The notes under the pieces: model-generated | What the model was told of the DNA's origin: nothing | Database searches by the model: none | Seen by the model: only the letters and a program-made list of their open reading frames with translations | Assembly: GCA_943322985.2 (NCBI GenBank) | Contig: CALPGA020000009.1 | Span: forward strand, 1-41,924 | Reading direction: 5' to 3' | Length of the DNA: 41,924 nucleotides | Source: Candidatus Finniella inopinata | GTDB taxonomy: Bacteria; Pseudomonadota; Alphaproteobacteria; Paracaedibacterales; CAITNM01 | Program-made: the position numbers and the translations under genes | Shown: positions 16,264 to 24,487 of the stretch, piece after piece | Position numbering within the stretch: position 1 is the stretch's first letter | How the letters are laid out: every line of letters begins with the position of its first letter

Positions 16264-16509
16264 TTAATCTTTAACAGGGCCAGACTTCGCTTTGGGTGGG
16301 GATAAGTTGAATGGATGCTTTTTTGAATTAGCTGCTGACTGTTCTTTTTCGTTGTGCTTATCAAGTTCGCTTAACGCCAATTCATTCCACAGGTGCTGTG
16401 CTTGGCGCATGGCTTTTGCTAAGAATTTTGCGATTTTGGGGACATCCTCCGGTTTTAATAAAATAACCGCAAGTAATGCCAGAAGAATCCATTCTGAATT
16501 AGGTAGCAT
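16264..16509 (-). CDS. TatA/TatB-like twin-arginine translocase subunit
   Basis: An 81-residue protein with a short N-terminal hydrophobic helix (EWILLALLAVILLKPEDVP) and then an amphipathic helix (KIAKFLAKAMRQAQ), the TatA/TatB arrangement; the Glu before the helix and the KPEDVPK hinge suit TatB. The C-terminal tail is short, polar and Lys-rich. It abuts the VanX-type dipeptidase gene with a one-base stop/start overlap (TAATG). No tatC is in the window, so the role is inferred from family pattern. Confidence 0.75.
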   Translation of the reverse strand: MLPNSEWILLALLAVILLKPEDVPKIAKFLAKAMRQAQHLWNELALSELDKHNEKEQSAANSKKHPFNLSPPKAKSGPVKD

Positions 16510-17051
16510 TACATTATTCCATGGTCGTGTTCAATCAGTGGATAATCACGTGGGGAAAATAGCTGATAATGCCACCATTCGTTATTGTAAAAATCCCATC
16601 CGGCGCTCATCATTATGCCCAATAGCAAGTAGCGATTACGAGCCACTTCGGGGGTTAAAACCGCGCTGTGGTGCGAATCATCGGTAAAATCATCAAACGG
16701 GGTGCCCATATCAAGGTCAAGGCCAGTTGCCTTATCAACCAAGGTTAAGTCAATGGCAACACCGCGGGTGTGGTGTGAGCCTTTTTGCGGGTCCGCTACA
16801 TACATGGGGTTTGGGCAAAAATCCCACAAAGCTTGAGCTGCCTGTTTGGGGCGAAAGGTGTCAAATATCTTTACTGTATAGCCTTGATTACTGGCTAATT
16901 GCACCACTTTTTCAAACAAGGGCATGGCATTTTCATGCAAAAAACACCGGGCATTTTTGTATATAGCTTTGCCTGTAAAGTTTGCATCAGTTGCGTAAAG
17001 CAGTTCCAAAATCACAGGGTCGGAGTTTTGTGTAATTTCAACCAAGGGCAT
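16509..17051 (-). CDS. D-alanyl-D-alanine dipeptidase (VanX/DdpX family)
   Basis: A 180-residue zinc dipeptidase. Zinc ligands and catalytic residues of the family are present: SHHTRGVAIDLTL gives the SxHxxGxAxD motif, and EWWHYQL gives the catalytic Glu and third zinc His. FDTFRPKQAAQALWDFC is the conserved substrate-site region with Arg. No signal peptide is evident, so a cytoplasmic role in peptidoglycan D-Ala-D-Ala recycling is likely rather than vancomycin resistance, since no vanHA partners are present. It is upstream of and coupled to the Tat gene and diverges from marC. Confidence 0.87.
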   Translation of the reverse strand: MPLVEITQNSDPVILELLYATDANFTGKAIYKNARCFLHENAMPLFEKVVQLASNQGYTVKIFDTFRPKQAAQALWDFCPNPMYVADPQKGSHHTRGVAIDLTLVDKATGLDLDMGTPFDDFTDDSHHSAVLTPEVARNRYLLLGIMMSAGWDFYNNEWWHYQLFSPRDYPLIEHDHGIM

Positions 17052-17116
17052 TTTAATGGTTTGTTTAGGATTATTGCTTTAAAGTAACAGAAAGTGGGGG
17101 AAGAGTTTAGCTAAAA

Positions 17117-17752
17117 ATGTCTAAGTTTTTATGGCAAACATTCGTAACGTTATTTGTTATTATTGACCCCTTTGTTGTGGTGCCGGTATTCATTGCCTTA
17201 ACCAGGTCTGACACGCACACTCAGCGTAAACAGATTGCTAAAAAAACCTGTATTATTGCCGCAGTTTTGCTGATTTTCTTTGCCCTGGCCGGGGATAGTT
17301 TGCTAAATGCCCTGGGAATTTCTCAACCTGCTTTTCGTATTGCTGGCGGGTTTTTGTTGCTTTTAGCTGGTATTGAAATGGTGATGGCAAAATCAACTGG
17401 GTCGCGCACGCCCACAAATGCCGAGGAACGCGAAGCAACTCATAGTGATGATATTTCAGTTTTCCCCTTGGCTATTCCCCTAATTGCCGGGCCTGGTTCC
17501 ATGACTTCTATTGTGGTGCTTATGCGAGAAGCGGAACATGTGCACACATTTGCCGGCTTAAGCGTGGTTGTGATTGCCGTTTTTGTGTTGTTCCTTACCT
17601 ATATGACCATGTGCTTGGGCGAAAAATTAATGAAAGTCCTGGGGGTTATTGGCATGAATGTGTTGACCCGAGTGTTTGGCGTAATTGTTGCCGCCCTTGC
17701 AACCCAGCATATTGTGCATGGAGTGACTGCAGTCGTTAAGAGCATGCGATAG
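17117..17752 (+). CDS. marC: MarC-family integral membrane protein
   Basis: A 211-residue protein with about six membrane segments. Family hallmarks: FVIIDPFVVVPVFIALT near residues 13-29, FRIAGGFLLLLAGIEMV, and IPLIAGPGSMTSIVVLM in the middle, a typical MarC/NAAT segment. The physiological role of the family is unsettled. Its last 50 bp (17703-17752) recur at 19531-19580, and a second fragment of its end lies at 20871-20933. Confidence 0.88.
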   Translation: MSKFLWQTFVTLFVIIDPFVVVPVFIALTRSDTHTQRKQIAKKTCIIAAVLLIFFALAGDSLLNALGISQPAFRIAGGFLLLLAGIEMVMAKSTGSRTPTNAEEREATHSDDISVFPLAIPLIAGPGSMTSIVVLMREAEHVHTFAGLSVVVIAVFVLFLTYMTMCLGEKLMKVLGVIGMNVLTRVFGVIVAALATQHIVHGVTAVVKSMR

Positions 17753-18005
17753 GGTGTTATAGATAATACTCACTGGATCCCGACGCCTTACGTCGCCTAG
17801 CGGCTCCTCAGGATGACGCAACCTTGTCTTCAAGAGGAGGGCAGGCGACGGAATGAACCAGTAAAACAATTCCTGAAATTATACATCTGGACCCTCCGAT
17901 CAAGTCGGAGGGAAACTTTGATGGTAACTTCTCTAGTTTTTCTATGGTTTGACCATACAATCCAGTTCTATAGCATCGCTGGAGAGAGGGGTCTTTTCCC
18001 TCAAA
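17753..18005. repeat. Gene-free region with degenerate palindromic repeats
   Basis: The pieces CACTGGATCCCGACG and CGGCTCCTCAGGATGACG (about 17770-17819) match the repeat class of the 10.8-11.1 kb gap. A perfect hairpin CCCTCCGA/TCGGAGGG with a 5-nt loop lies at 17892-17912; it lacks a T-run, so it is repeat-like rather than a clear terminator. No coding frame is convincing. Confidence 0.55.
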
Positions 18006-18767
18006 TTATTCTCCGGGTAGGTGATTTGGCGCATTAAGGATTTTATCTAAATTATCAAATACTTGGTTAAAAATATTTTCAAGTGATTGCTTTAAGAGTG
18101 CTCCATTGTTTTGTGCCCAAAGTTTCGCATTTTCTTCAATTTCCTTTGTTGCTTCTGGTAATGACTGAGTTGCTGCAATGTGAAATTTGAATATAGGCGT
18201 TTCTAAAGAATCTGTAGCATTGACCATTTTTTTAATTTTTTCACTGGTTGGATAAAGCGTTAAGTATAAGGTCCCTCTTAGAACGTTTAGTTGTGGATTA
18301 AGTTTATATATAAATTTACTTGTGAGAACGCAATCCGTATTAGTTTTTTTGAAAATTTCCTGATGGGCTTCGTCATTAATACCTGTTATATGATTGATTT
18401 TTTGTGCGTGCAGCCAATTTGTGTCTTGTAGCTTACGTTCAATTTTTTTACTGAATTTTTCTTGGAAATCAAAAGTTGCAACATCATTTTGAACACATGT
18501 TAATGCGTCATCTGCGCAATTGTCGCGGTGAGACATAACAGCACAATCGACCAGAGCTAATAACAAACCTCCACCACCATATGTACCTATGTTCGAGGTT
18601 TCTATATCTGCTTTCACTTTCTTCTCGCACTCTTCGATATAAACATCAGTGCTTTTGATTTCTTTTTGAACAGACTCAGGCAAGGAAACAATTTCTCTTT
18701 TTGCTGCGCAACCTGAAAAAACTATTGTGCATAGGGAAATTAATACTAAATTTTGTGATATTTTCAT
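18006..18767 (-). CDS. Putative lipoprotein of unknown function
   Basis: A 253-residue protein with N-terminus KISQNLVLISLCTIVFSGC ending at a lipobox-like FSGC (Cys19). GGAG lies 7 nt before the ATG. Six further cysteines are in the mature part, among them a cluster (DCAVMSHRDNCADDALTC), unusual for a lipoprotein. The fold is not recognised; a beta/alpha segment near KTNTDCVLTSKFIYKLN with the preceding helix recalls small outer-membrane lipoproteins such as LptE or GNA1162 types, but only vaguely. It follows the next lipoprotein gene with a 14-bp gap in one operon. Confidence 0.65.
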   Translation of the reverse strand: MKISQNLVLISLCTIVFSGCAAKREIVSLPESVQKEIKSTDVYIEECEKKVKADIETSNIGTYGGGGLLLALVDCAVMSHRDNCADDALTCVQNDVATFDFQEKFSKKIERKLQDTNWLHAQKINHITGINDEAHQEIFKKTNTDCVLTSKFIYKLNPQLNVLRGTLYLTLYPTSEKIKKMVNATDSLETPIFKFHIAATQSLPEATKEIEENAKLWAQNNGALLKQSLENIFNQVFDNLDKILNAPNHLPGE

Positions 18768-18781
18768 TTGTCTACTCCAAA

Positions 18782-19384
18782 TTAATTAGGGAAATTATTT
18801 ACGCATTTATCTTGAAAATCTTTAAGAAAAGCTATGGATTCGGGGTTGAGCTCCAACACGATTGGATATCCCTGTGAATTAGGAGAATTTTCCGTAGATG
18901 GTGCAGAAATTTCAAATTCTACTCTTTTCGCAGTTATCATTTTTGATAGGTAATCTAGAGAAAGAAAAAATAACATTGCCCTGGCTGTTAACTCATTTAC
19001 CGAACCAAGCATAAGAGTTCCGCCAGGTAAAGAAATAGGATTATGAGTAACTACTTCAAGTGGATTTTGAAAAGAATTTGTGATGTCTATATTGTAGGAA
19101 ACACCGTCTATAATTAGCTTGAGCGATTCATGGGGGTTGATATTATATTCTCTGCCTTTTTGAAACACACCTAAAGTTGCTCTAAGAGGTGCCTTTTTTA
19201 AAGAATCTTCTTTTGTGTATTTTAAACTAAAATCTGCGGATTCACTATTTTTTGAAGCAATAAGCTTATTACTGGCAACGCAGTATTTTTGTCCTGTTAA
19301 TGGCTCTTCTTTAAAATCTAGTCTGGATTGTGCGCAACCAGCTACAATCAAAGTCATGGCGATGAGTAAATAATTTATTTTCAT
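18782..19384 (-). CDS. Putative lipoprotein of unknown function
   Basis: A 200-residue protein with a canonical lipobox: MKINYLLIAMTLIVAGC, lipidated Cys17. The mature domain is mostly beta strands (FSLKYTKED, LKLIIDGVSYNID, RVEFEISAPS) and has two more cysteines. No family recognised. It is the first gene of a two-lipoprotein operon, both lying between duplicated marC 3' ends, so both belong to the accessory segment. Confidence 0.65.
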   Translation of the reverse strand: MKINYLLIAMTLIVAGCAQSRLDFKEEPLTGQKYCVASNKLIASKNSESADFSLKYTKEDSLKKAPLRATLGVFQKGREYNINPHESLKLIIDGVSYNIDITNSFQNPLEVVTHNPISLPGGTLMLGSVNELTARAMLFFLSLDYLSKMITAKRVEFEISAPSTENSPNSQGYPIVLELNPESIAFLKDFQDKCVNNFPN

Positions 19385-19439
19385 GATTTTTTCATAGTCT
19401 TTAATTGTGTTGTGGATGTTACCATATTTTTATGATTTT

Positions 19440-19480
19440 GCGATAGCTTCGTAATTTAATTACGGTATTGCTGGTTTTTT
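19440..19480 (+). terminator. Possible terminator in the duplicated junction
   Basis: GCGATA and TATTGC pair (one G-U) outside an inner stem CGTAAT-TTA-ATTACG, followed by TGG and six T (19475-19480). It lies upstream of the lipoprotein operon on the opposite strand and has no present-day gene to serve in this orientation; it may be a relic of an older junction. Confidence 0.4.
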
Positions 19481-19491
19481 AGATTTTTCGC

Positions 19492-19580
19492 TCACTGCGC
19501 TTAAACCCATAGGCAGCTAAGCATTGCACGCCCAGCATATTGTGCATGGAGTGACTGCAGTCGTTAAGTGCATGCGGTAG
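19492..19580. pseudogene. Fused relics of znuB 3' end and marC 3' end
   Basis: Bases 19492-19534 match the end region of znuB at 21718-21760 with about four differences in 43. They run straight into 19531-19580, which match the last 50 bp of marC (17703-17752) with two differences, including its stop codon. The junction is at the shared CCCA. The order znuB-end then marC-end is the reverse of the native order and is what a tandem duplication of the marC-to-znuB junction leaves between its copies. Confidence 0.85.
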
Positions 19581-19691
19581 GAAATAGGAAGACAAATTTT
19601 ATTCAACTAATCGGCACTACCCCAGAAAAAGATCTTACCATCGAAACATAACTTAAGCTAAAGTTAGGCTTCTGGAGTATTGAGGTGATTG

Positions 19692-20063
19692 ATGAATAAA
19701 CATTTTCTATATGTCTGCGTTAAATGTAACTTAGAAACAAACCAAGGAGATAAAAACTCTGGGGTGGTTCTATTGGGAAATCTTGAACACTTACTTCAGC
19801 AAGAAGCCGATCTAAAAAACGTACTTTCTCTTAAACCTATTTCATGTATGAATGCTTGTAAAAGGTCTTGTTCGGTTGGTTTTGCATCAAAAGGAAAAGT
19901 TAGTTATTTGTTTGGGGATTTAAGAACTGACGAACACGAAAAAGAGATTTTAGAATGTGCTTCACTTTATGTTTCAAAGTTGGATGGAATCGTCAAAAAA
20001 GCAGAAAGACCTGAAAATTTAAAGGAAAACGTTTTAGCCAGACTTCCTATTCTGGAAGAATAA
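19692..20063 (+). CDS. DUF1636-family predicted metal-binding protein
   Basis: A 123-residue protein with thioredoxin-like ferredoxin cysteines: YVCVKCNLE near the N-terminus, then ISCMNACKRSCSVGF in the middle, and SYLFGDL, SLYVSKLDGIVKKAERPE and VLARLP toward the end, the order seen in DUF1636 proteins (often near cobalamin or metal genes). Function is unknown; Fe-S or metal binding is inferred from the cysteines. ATG 19692 follows GAGGTG closely; the TTG one codon earlier is less likely. It sits in the accessory island, right after the second marC relic. Confidence 0.75.
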   Translation: MNKHFLYVCVKCNLETNQGDKNSGVVLLGNLEHLLQQEADLKNVLSLKPISCMNACKRSCSVGFASKGKVSYLFGDLRTDEHEKEILECASLYVSKLDGIVKKAERPENLKENVLARLPILEE

Positions 20064-20515
20064 CATAACATAATTTTTGTTTTCTAATCGCTCTCGCGGG
20101 GAGATGCAGAACATAACAAAAATCCAGCTAATTCAACGATATAAATTAATTTAAGTAAATCCGATTCCATGTCTTATGTCTCCTAAACGTTTTGCAAATT
20201 AAAAATAGCGACTAACCTCTGCCACTTAGGTTGGAATATTTTTAGACTATCTCCTCTCAGTTGCTTCTTCGACTTCTTAGTTAACCTTTTAGGCCCATTT
20301 AAAACAATGTTCAATATAAAATTTTAGCTAAATTTTCTATAATTAGTTGCAAGCAATAAAGATATAAAAATCAAAGAGAACTAATAATCACTTGTTCATG
20401 TGTAGACATGGGTCAGTAATTTAGCTAAAAGGAGAGCTATAGGCAATGCGATTTAAGTTATCACCTTTGCATTGTAACTAATCGTTATTTAGGTCTGCTC
20501 CAAATAGGATAAAAT
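20064..20515. other. Gene-free region of about 450 bp
   Basis: No good ORF or RNA gene is seen. A very short frame at 20446-20481 (11 codons) has AAAAGGAGAG about 10 nt upstream and ends 34 bp before the coiled-coil gene; it could be a chance leader. The rest is AT-rich with no clear terminator after the DUF1636 gene. Confidence 0.4.
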
Positions 20516-20845
20516 ATGAGTTTTAATCTAAATTACATAATTCCTGCACTTCTTGGTTTTTGCTCGGGCATATTACCTCCGCTTATCATAGAAAAGTGGA
20601 AGAGTAAAAAGGAAGAAAAACGGAAGCTTACCTCGATAGAAAAAGACATAAGTAACTTACAAAATGCTTTTCAGGATTTTTCGTCACGTTTAGCTCCTCT
20701 AGAAGAAAAAGTGAGAGCTTTAGAGATAAACCTTTCTCATAATACTGGCGTTTTGAAGGGACAAAATCCCGATATACCTTTGGAGGACACCACAACAAGC
20801 GTGCAGGCATCTTTCGCGCCTATGGGTTCTTCAAAAGCAAGCTAA
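20516..20845 (+). CDS. Small membrane-anchored coiled-coil protein
   Basis: A 109-residue protein with one N-terminal membrane helix (YIIPALLGFCSGILPPLII), then a highly charged Lys/Glu stretch (EKWKSKKEEKRKL) and a heptad-like coiled coil (about 35-75, IEKDISNLQNAFQDF onward), then a polar Ser/Thr-rich tail. AGGA lies 6 nt before the ATG. It looks like a small phage- or element-type anchored protein, but no family is recognised. The third marC fragment begins 25 bp after its stop. Confidence 0.5.
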   Translation: MSFNLNYIIPALLGFCSGILPPLIIEKWKSKKEEKRKLTSIEKDISNLQNAFQDFSSRLAPLEEKVRALEINLSHNTGVLKGQNPDIPLEDTTTSVQASFAPMGSSKAS

Positions 20846-20870
20846 CTTTTATAATTTTAGTGAGATCATT

Positions 20871-20933
20871 AATGTGCTGGTCCGAGTGTTTGGTGTGTTT
20901 GTTACTGCCCTTGAGACCTAGCGGCATGCGGTA
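20871..20933 (+). pseudogene. Third fragment of the marC 3' end
   Basis: The stretch encodes NVLVRVFGVFVTALET and a stop, against NVLTRVFGVIVAALAT in marC (17657 onward). After this the fragment jumps to GCGGCATGCGGTAA, matching the very end of marC, so about 40 bp are missing. It is more diverged than the copy at 19531-19580 and so older. Confidence 0.7.
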
Positions 20934-20987
20934 ACCTAAAAAGTGGCGAATTTCTCCACCACTTGATACTTTTCCAAGTTTGAAAAA

Positions 20988-21620
20988 TTAAGATGGATTT
21001 GGGAATGCTGCAACTCGCAGTATTTCTAGTAATTCTTCCAGCTTAGTTTTTTCTTCTTCAATTAAATGGTCTTTAGGATATTTTTTAAACGCTTCATAGC
21101 ACGAAAGAATGCAAGCATGACTAGGTCTTACGCCGGTTCGATTCAATATATACTTTATCATTATATTAGAGAAGTATGGTTTTTCAAATTCTTCCTGGTT
21201 AAAACATATCCCGTAAATATTAAGAGCGTGATCTAAACATTCTTCCATATCTTTATCTATATCTTTCACTTTGCTAAAAATGAACTCAAATAGATCAACG
21301 TTCTTACCGCATAGTACCGCATGAACAACAGCATTACGTATAGATTCAGCCCCTACATCTGGATGAACAAATAATTCATGAACAAGAGCGGCATTATTCA
21401 CCTCTATTGCTTCTTCAATTGCTGTGGTCCAAGCCCATGGATCCCGTGAATCTTGTATCATGCCCAGCACTGCTGTTGGATTATTTTTTACGGCAGAAAC
21501 TATTTGTTGCCTACTAGATTCTGTAGCTGCTAAAGCAATTGTTCCGTTTAGTAACAAAGATAAGCTAATTATTTTTACAGTATTTTCAATGAAATCTTCT
21601 AAAAAAAGATATTTTAGCAT
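20988..21620 (-). CDS. Secreted ankyrin-like helical repeat protein
   Basis: A 210-residue protein. The N-terminus has an extended charged start and then a hydrophobic core (VKIISLSLLLNGTIALA), a probable signal peptide. The rest is helical with repeated AIEEAIEVNNAALVHELFVHPDV and AVVHAVLCGKNVDLFEFIFS units, i.e. the A-x-x-G/N-N-x-x-LV-x-x-LF pattern of degenerate ankyrin repeats. It may be an exported interaction protein. It lies between the third marC relic and znuB, inside the island. A hairpin GCTGT-CGTT/AACG-T-ACAGC (21635-21664) upstream may end znuB transcription. Confidence 0.6.
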   Translation of the reverse strand: MLKYLFLEDFIENTVKIISLSLLLNGTIALAATESSRQQIVSAVKNNPTAVLGMIQDSRDPWAWTTAIEEAIEVNNAALVHELFVHPDVGAESIRNAVVHAVLCGKNVDLFEFIFSKVKDIDKDMEECLDHALNIYGICFNQEEFEKPYFSNIMIKYILNRTGVRPSHACILSCYEAFKKYPKDHLIEEEKTKLEELLEILRVAAFPNPS

Positions 21621-21700
21621 TTTATAATTTGTGTGCTGTCGTTTGTATATTTATAACGTACAGCAAATAAAATAATAAATAAATAAAACTTATGCACTTA

Positions 21701-22549
21701 TTAATATAAAGTTTTTCCACTGCGCTTAAATCCATAGGCTGCTAAACATTGCACGCCCAAGCATAAAATAATCGATGGGCCTGACGGCCAGTCAATATGG
21801 TATGACAATAATAAACCAGCATAGCAGCCGAAAATGCCAAATAGGGAGCTCACCTTAAAAATTTGGCGGTAATGGCCACATAAAATTCTGCCGGTAATGG
21901 CGGGCAGCATCATTAAGCCTAGGGCTAATAATGTTCCTATTGCTTGGTAACTGGCGACCAAGTTGCTAACCACTAGGGCGAAAAAGCTAAACATTAATAC
22001 TTTGTGATGATAACCAGCGACCTGAAAGAGTAGGGGGTCAAAGCAATACATCAAAAGCAATTTACGAAACTTACCCAGGAAAAGGGTGGTGAGTACGCAA
22101 ACAGCGGCTATTAATGAAAGGGTTACAGAATCAATGCCTAACACGCTGCCGAATAATAAATGCATAACGTTGGTGTTGGTGCCGTGGTGGAATAAAATGA
22201 GTACGCCCAGGGCAAGTGATAGGCTGTAAATAACGGTGAAGCTAGCTTCTTCGGGGATGATTGACCGGGTACTTAATTGGTTTGAAATAAAAGCTACAAT
22301 TAAACCTGCGGCAATTCCGCCAATGAACAGGGGCACAGGTGCCATTCCAAAGAAAATGGCGGCTAATGCAATGCCTGGTAATATGCCGTGAGCCAAACTA
22401 TCGCCCACCAGGCTTAGGCCGCGAAGTAGTAAAAACACGCCCAAGGGCACGGCCGATATGCACAGTAATACACAGCTAAGTAATGCCCTTTGCATGAATG
22501 CGTATTCGACAAATGGCAAAATGAAAAGATTCCACAAAGTACTAAACAT
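21701..22549 (-). CDS. znuB: Zinc/manganese ABC transporter permease ZnuB
   Basis: ATG 22549 is preferred, overlapping the end of znuC by 8 bp (ATGTTTAG) in the usual coupled way; a longer frame from 22609 would run deep into znuC. About eight membrane segments; family regions LRGLSLVGDSLAHGILPGIA and GTLLALGLMMLPAITGRI are clear. It forms the membrane channel with ZnuC. Its solute-binding partner is most likely the znuA at 6.0 kb. A piece of its 3' end is duplicated at 19492-19534. Confidence 0.9.
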   Translation of the reverse strand: MFSTLWNLFILPFVEYAFMQRALLSCVLLCISAVPLGVFLLLRGLSLVGDSLAHGILPGIALAAIFFGMAPVPLFIGGIAAGLIVAFISNQLSTRSIIPEEASFTVIYSLSLALGVLILFHHGTNTNVMHLLFGSVLGIDSVTLSLIAAVCVLTTLFLGKFRKLLLMYCFDPLLFQVAGYHHKVLMFSFFALVVSNLVASYQAIGTLLALGLMMLPAITGRILCGHYRQIFKVSSLFGIFGCYAGLLLSYHIDWPSGPSIILCLGVQCLAAYGFKRSGKTLY

Positions 22550-23213
22550 GGTGTTTCTTGCCCAAATTTTCATTGCTCCGCAGGGTTGTGCCGCTATTTT
22601 TAACATCAAGGATCATTGGCACAAACGTGTTTACAAAATGCCAGTCGTGAATGGCAAGCAGAATGGTTTTGCCCTTTTGATGTAAGTTGCTTAAAACCCC
22701 TGCTAGGTCGTGAATAGTTTCTTCATCAATGCCGTTAAAGGGTTCATCGAGCAGTAGTAAATCAGGGTTTTGTAATAAAAGCCTTGCGAATAATACCCGT
22801 TGAAATTGGCCTCCACTTAAATTTTGAATGGGGCAGTCTAACGAAACAGCTAGTTTTACGGTATTAAGGGCGCTTTGCAATGCAGCAGCATCGCAAGTAT
22901 CGCTTGTATTAACGTAGCGACTCATTTTCAAAACATCAGCAATTGAAATTGGAAAGGTTCTATTGAAAGAACCATTTTGTGGCAGGTAAGCAAGCGCCTT
23001 AAAAGAATGTTGTACATTACCGTTAAGGGGCGCTAAAAGCCCTGCTACTAATTTCAAAAGTGTAGATTTTCCCGAGCCATTTGACCCTATTACGGCGCAG
23101 TACTCACCCGCAGCAATCGAAAAATTGACATTGCTGAGAACGGGGCTATCTGGGTGGTAACCTGCAACCAGATTTTTAAATATTAAGTGGCTTTGGCTCA
23201 TGATTCGTATCAT
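22542..23213 (-). CDS. znuC: Zinc/manganese ABC transporter ATPase ZnuC
   Basis: A 223-residue ABC ATPase: Walker A GSNGSGKST, Q-loop in LPQNGSFNRTFP, signature LSGGQFQRVLFARLLL, Walker B LLLLDEPFNGID and switch His in LLAIHDW. The LPQ...R-x-FP region is typical of the zinc/manganese group. Alternative start ATG 23201 (MSQSHL) is possible. It is first in the znuC-znuB operon and diverges from the RAP-domain gene with a 124-bp gap. Confidence 0.9.
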   Translation of the reverse strand: MIRIMSQSHLIFKNLVAGYHPDSPVLSNVNFSIAAGEYCAVIGSNGSGKSTLLKLVAGLLAPLNGNVQHSFKALAYLPQNGSFNRTFPISIADVLKMSRYVNTSDTCDAAALQSALNTVKLAVSLDCPIQNLSGGQFQRVLFARLLLQNPDLLLLDEPFNGIDEETIHDLAGVLSNLHQKGKTILLAIHDWHFVNTFVPMILDVKNSGTTLRSNENLGKKHHV

Positions 23214-23337
23214 AGCATGAGTCCTCTGCGTTCGACACCATAAAATTAAGTCTCAAAATTAAAATAAAAATGCATATTTGCGAAATATTAACTTTTATTT
23301 GGCACAATTGAAGGTAGAAGCTGAAGAGTAAATTCAC

Positions 23338-24414
23338 ATGAAAACACTTCTTCTTGGCCTTTTCTTAGGTGTTCTTGGCACCGTTTGTGCGGCATCATCT
23401 TCTCATCTTTTGCTTGATTTAGAGTCAGCGTCATGTCGAATGGGCGATATTTCCACTACGGCAAGACCTTCCGCACATTTGTGGAGGAAATTTGATCAAT
23501 TCACTAATGATCCTGATTTTTTTGAACGAAGTGTTGTTGCTACAATAGATGGTAAGTTTCCAGAAATTTCTCAGCTTATGTTGTGGATGGATACACATCA
23601 ATTACTAAAAACTGCTTGCAACTTAAAGCGTCTACATTTTCTGACTCCTACTTTAAAAGAAGCTTATGAAAGTCTTTTTTTTCTACTAGAATTTCAAATT
23701 GATAGCTTAAACTCAGAAGACACAAGTCGCTTATGGTCATGTGTTGCTGAATGTGGGTACAGCGTTCCAAAAACATTTTTCAAAAAACTTGATAGGCATA
23801 CCTGTAAACATAGTGACGATTTTAGTTCCGCTTTGATTGTTTCAACCCTTAAGCATCTATCGGCTTTACCGGAAGGGCACGCTTATGAACTTTTTGTCTC
23901 AATTTTGCCGCACATAAAAACGCTTCCCAGTGATTGCGATTATCACAATCTACTGTTTTTAAAACCCTATTTAACTGAGGTCAGAGGAAAGGCAGTGCCA
24001 TTAAAGGAATGCATGATCAGTGCGCTTGAAAGCTATCAAAAAACAGCTTCTTATTGCGTTAAAACAAGTAGTGTGCAATCAGAATTGGCGCATTTTTTAA
24101 AGCGTTTTGAACCTGGTTTTGCATGTGAGGTGAGATACAATGACTTAGATGTTCACCTTGATATAGCGAATGCATCATCCAAAATTGTGGTTGATATGGA
24201 TGGCCTGCACCATTTCAAAAGAGATTCACTTACTTCTCAATGTTTTAGAAGGCATTTAGATACTATGCGCGATGCAGTTTTATTAGGCAGAGGCTGGAGT
24301 GTGTATCGAATAACACCTGACCAATGGGATTCCTTCAAAGAATCGTTTGCTGGAAAAATGACCCAACCTAGAACTCTTGAAACTTTTTATAAAATATATG
24401 CGGTTAATTTTTGA
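23338..24414 (+). CDS. Secreted RAP-domain protein
   Basis: A 358-residue protein with a signal peptide (MKTLLLGLFLGVLGTVCAAS). Residues about 35-260 form a helical region without a recognised family, possibly repeat-like. The C-terminal part (about 265-345) shows a RAP domain pattern: IVVDMDGLHHF, then RRHLDTMRDAVLLGRGWSVYRITPDQW, matching V-D-x-DG-x-x-H-F ... LL-x-x-G-x-x-V-x-x-I-x-x-x-W. RAP domains have a nuclease-like fold and occur in eukaryotic organelle RNA-processing proteins and in a few intracellular bacteria. Export suggests a host-directed, RNA-related role, which is inference. Confidence 0.7.
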   Translation: MKTLLLGLFLGVLGTVCAASSSHLLLDLESASCRMGDISTTARPSAHLWRKFDQFTNDPDFFERSVVATIDGKFPEISQLMLWMDTHQLLKTACNLKRLHFLTPTLKEAYESLFFLLEFQIDSLNSEDTSRLWSCVAECGYSVPKTFFKKLDRHTCKHSDDFSSALIVSTLKHLSALPEGHAYELFVSILPHIKTLPSDCDYHNLLFLKPYLTEVRGKAVPLKECMISALESYQKTASYCVKTSSVQSELAHFLKRFEPGFACEVRYNDLDVHLDIANASSKIVVDMDGLHHFKRDSLTSQCFRRHLDTMRDAVLLGRGWSVYRITPDQWDSFKESFAGKMTQPRTLETFYKIYAVNF

Positions 24415-24487
24415 CAAAGAACAGTCTCTCAGCGCATAATTACTGGAGCGGAGATGGTCCGCATCAATTCTTACAGTAGGAAAAGTT

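Noticed and set aside
17892-17912. Perfect CCCTCCGA/TCGGAGGG hairpin as marC terminator
   Set aside because: No T-run, 140 bp after the stop, and shares pieces with another gap; treated as part of a repeat.
22549-22609. Upstream extension of znuB
   Set aside because: It lies inside znuC; the overlapping ATG 22549 gives the normal coupled start.
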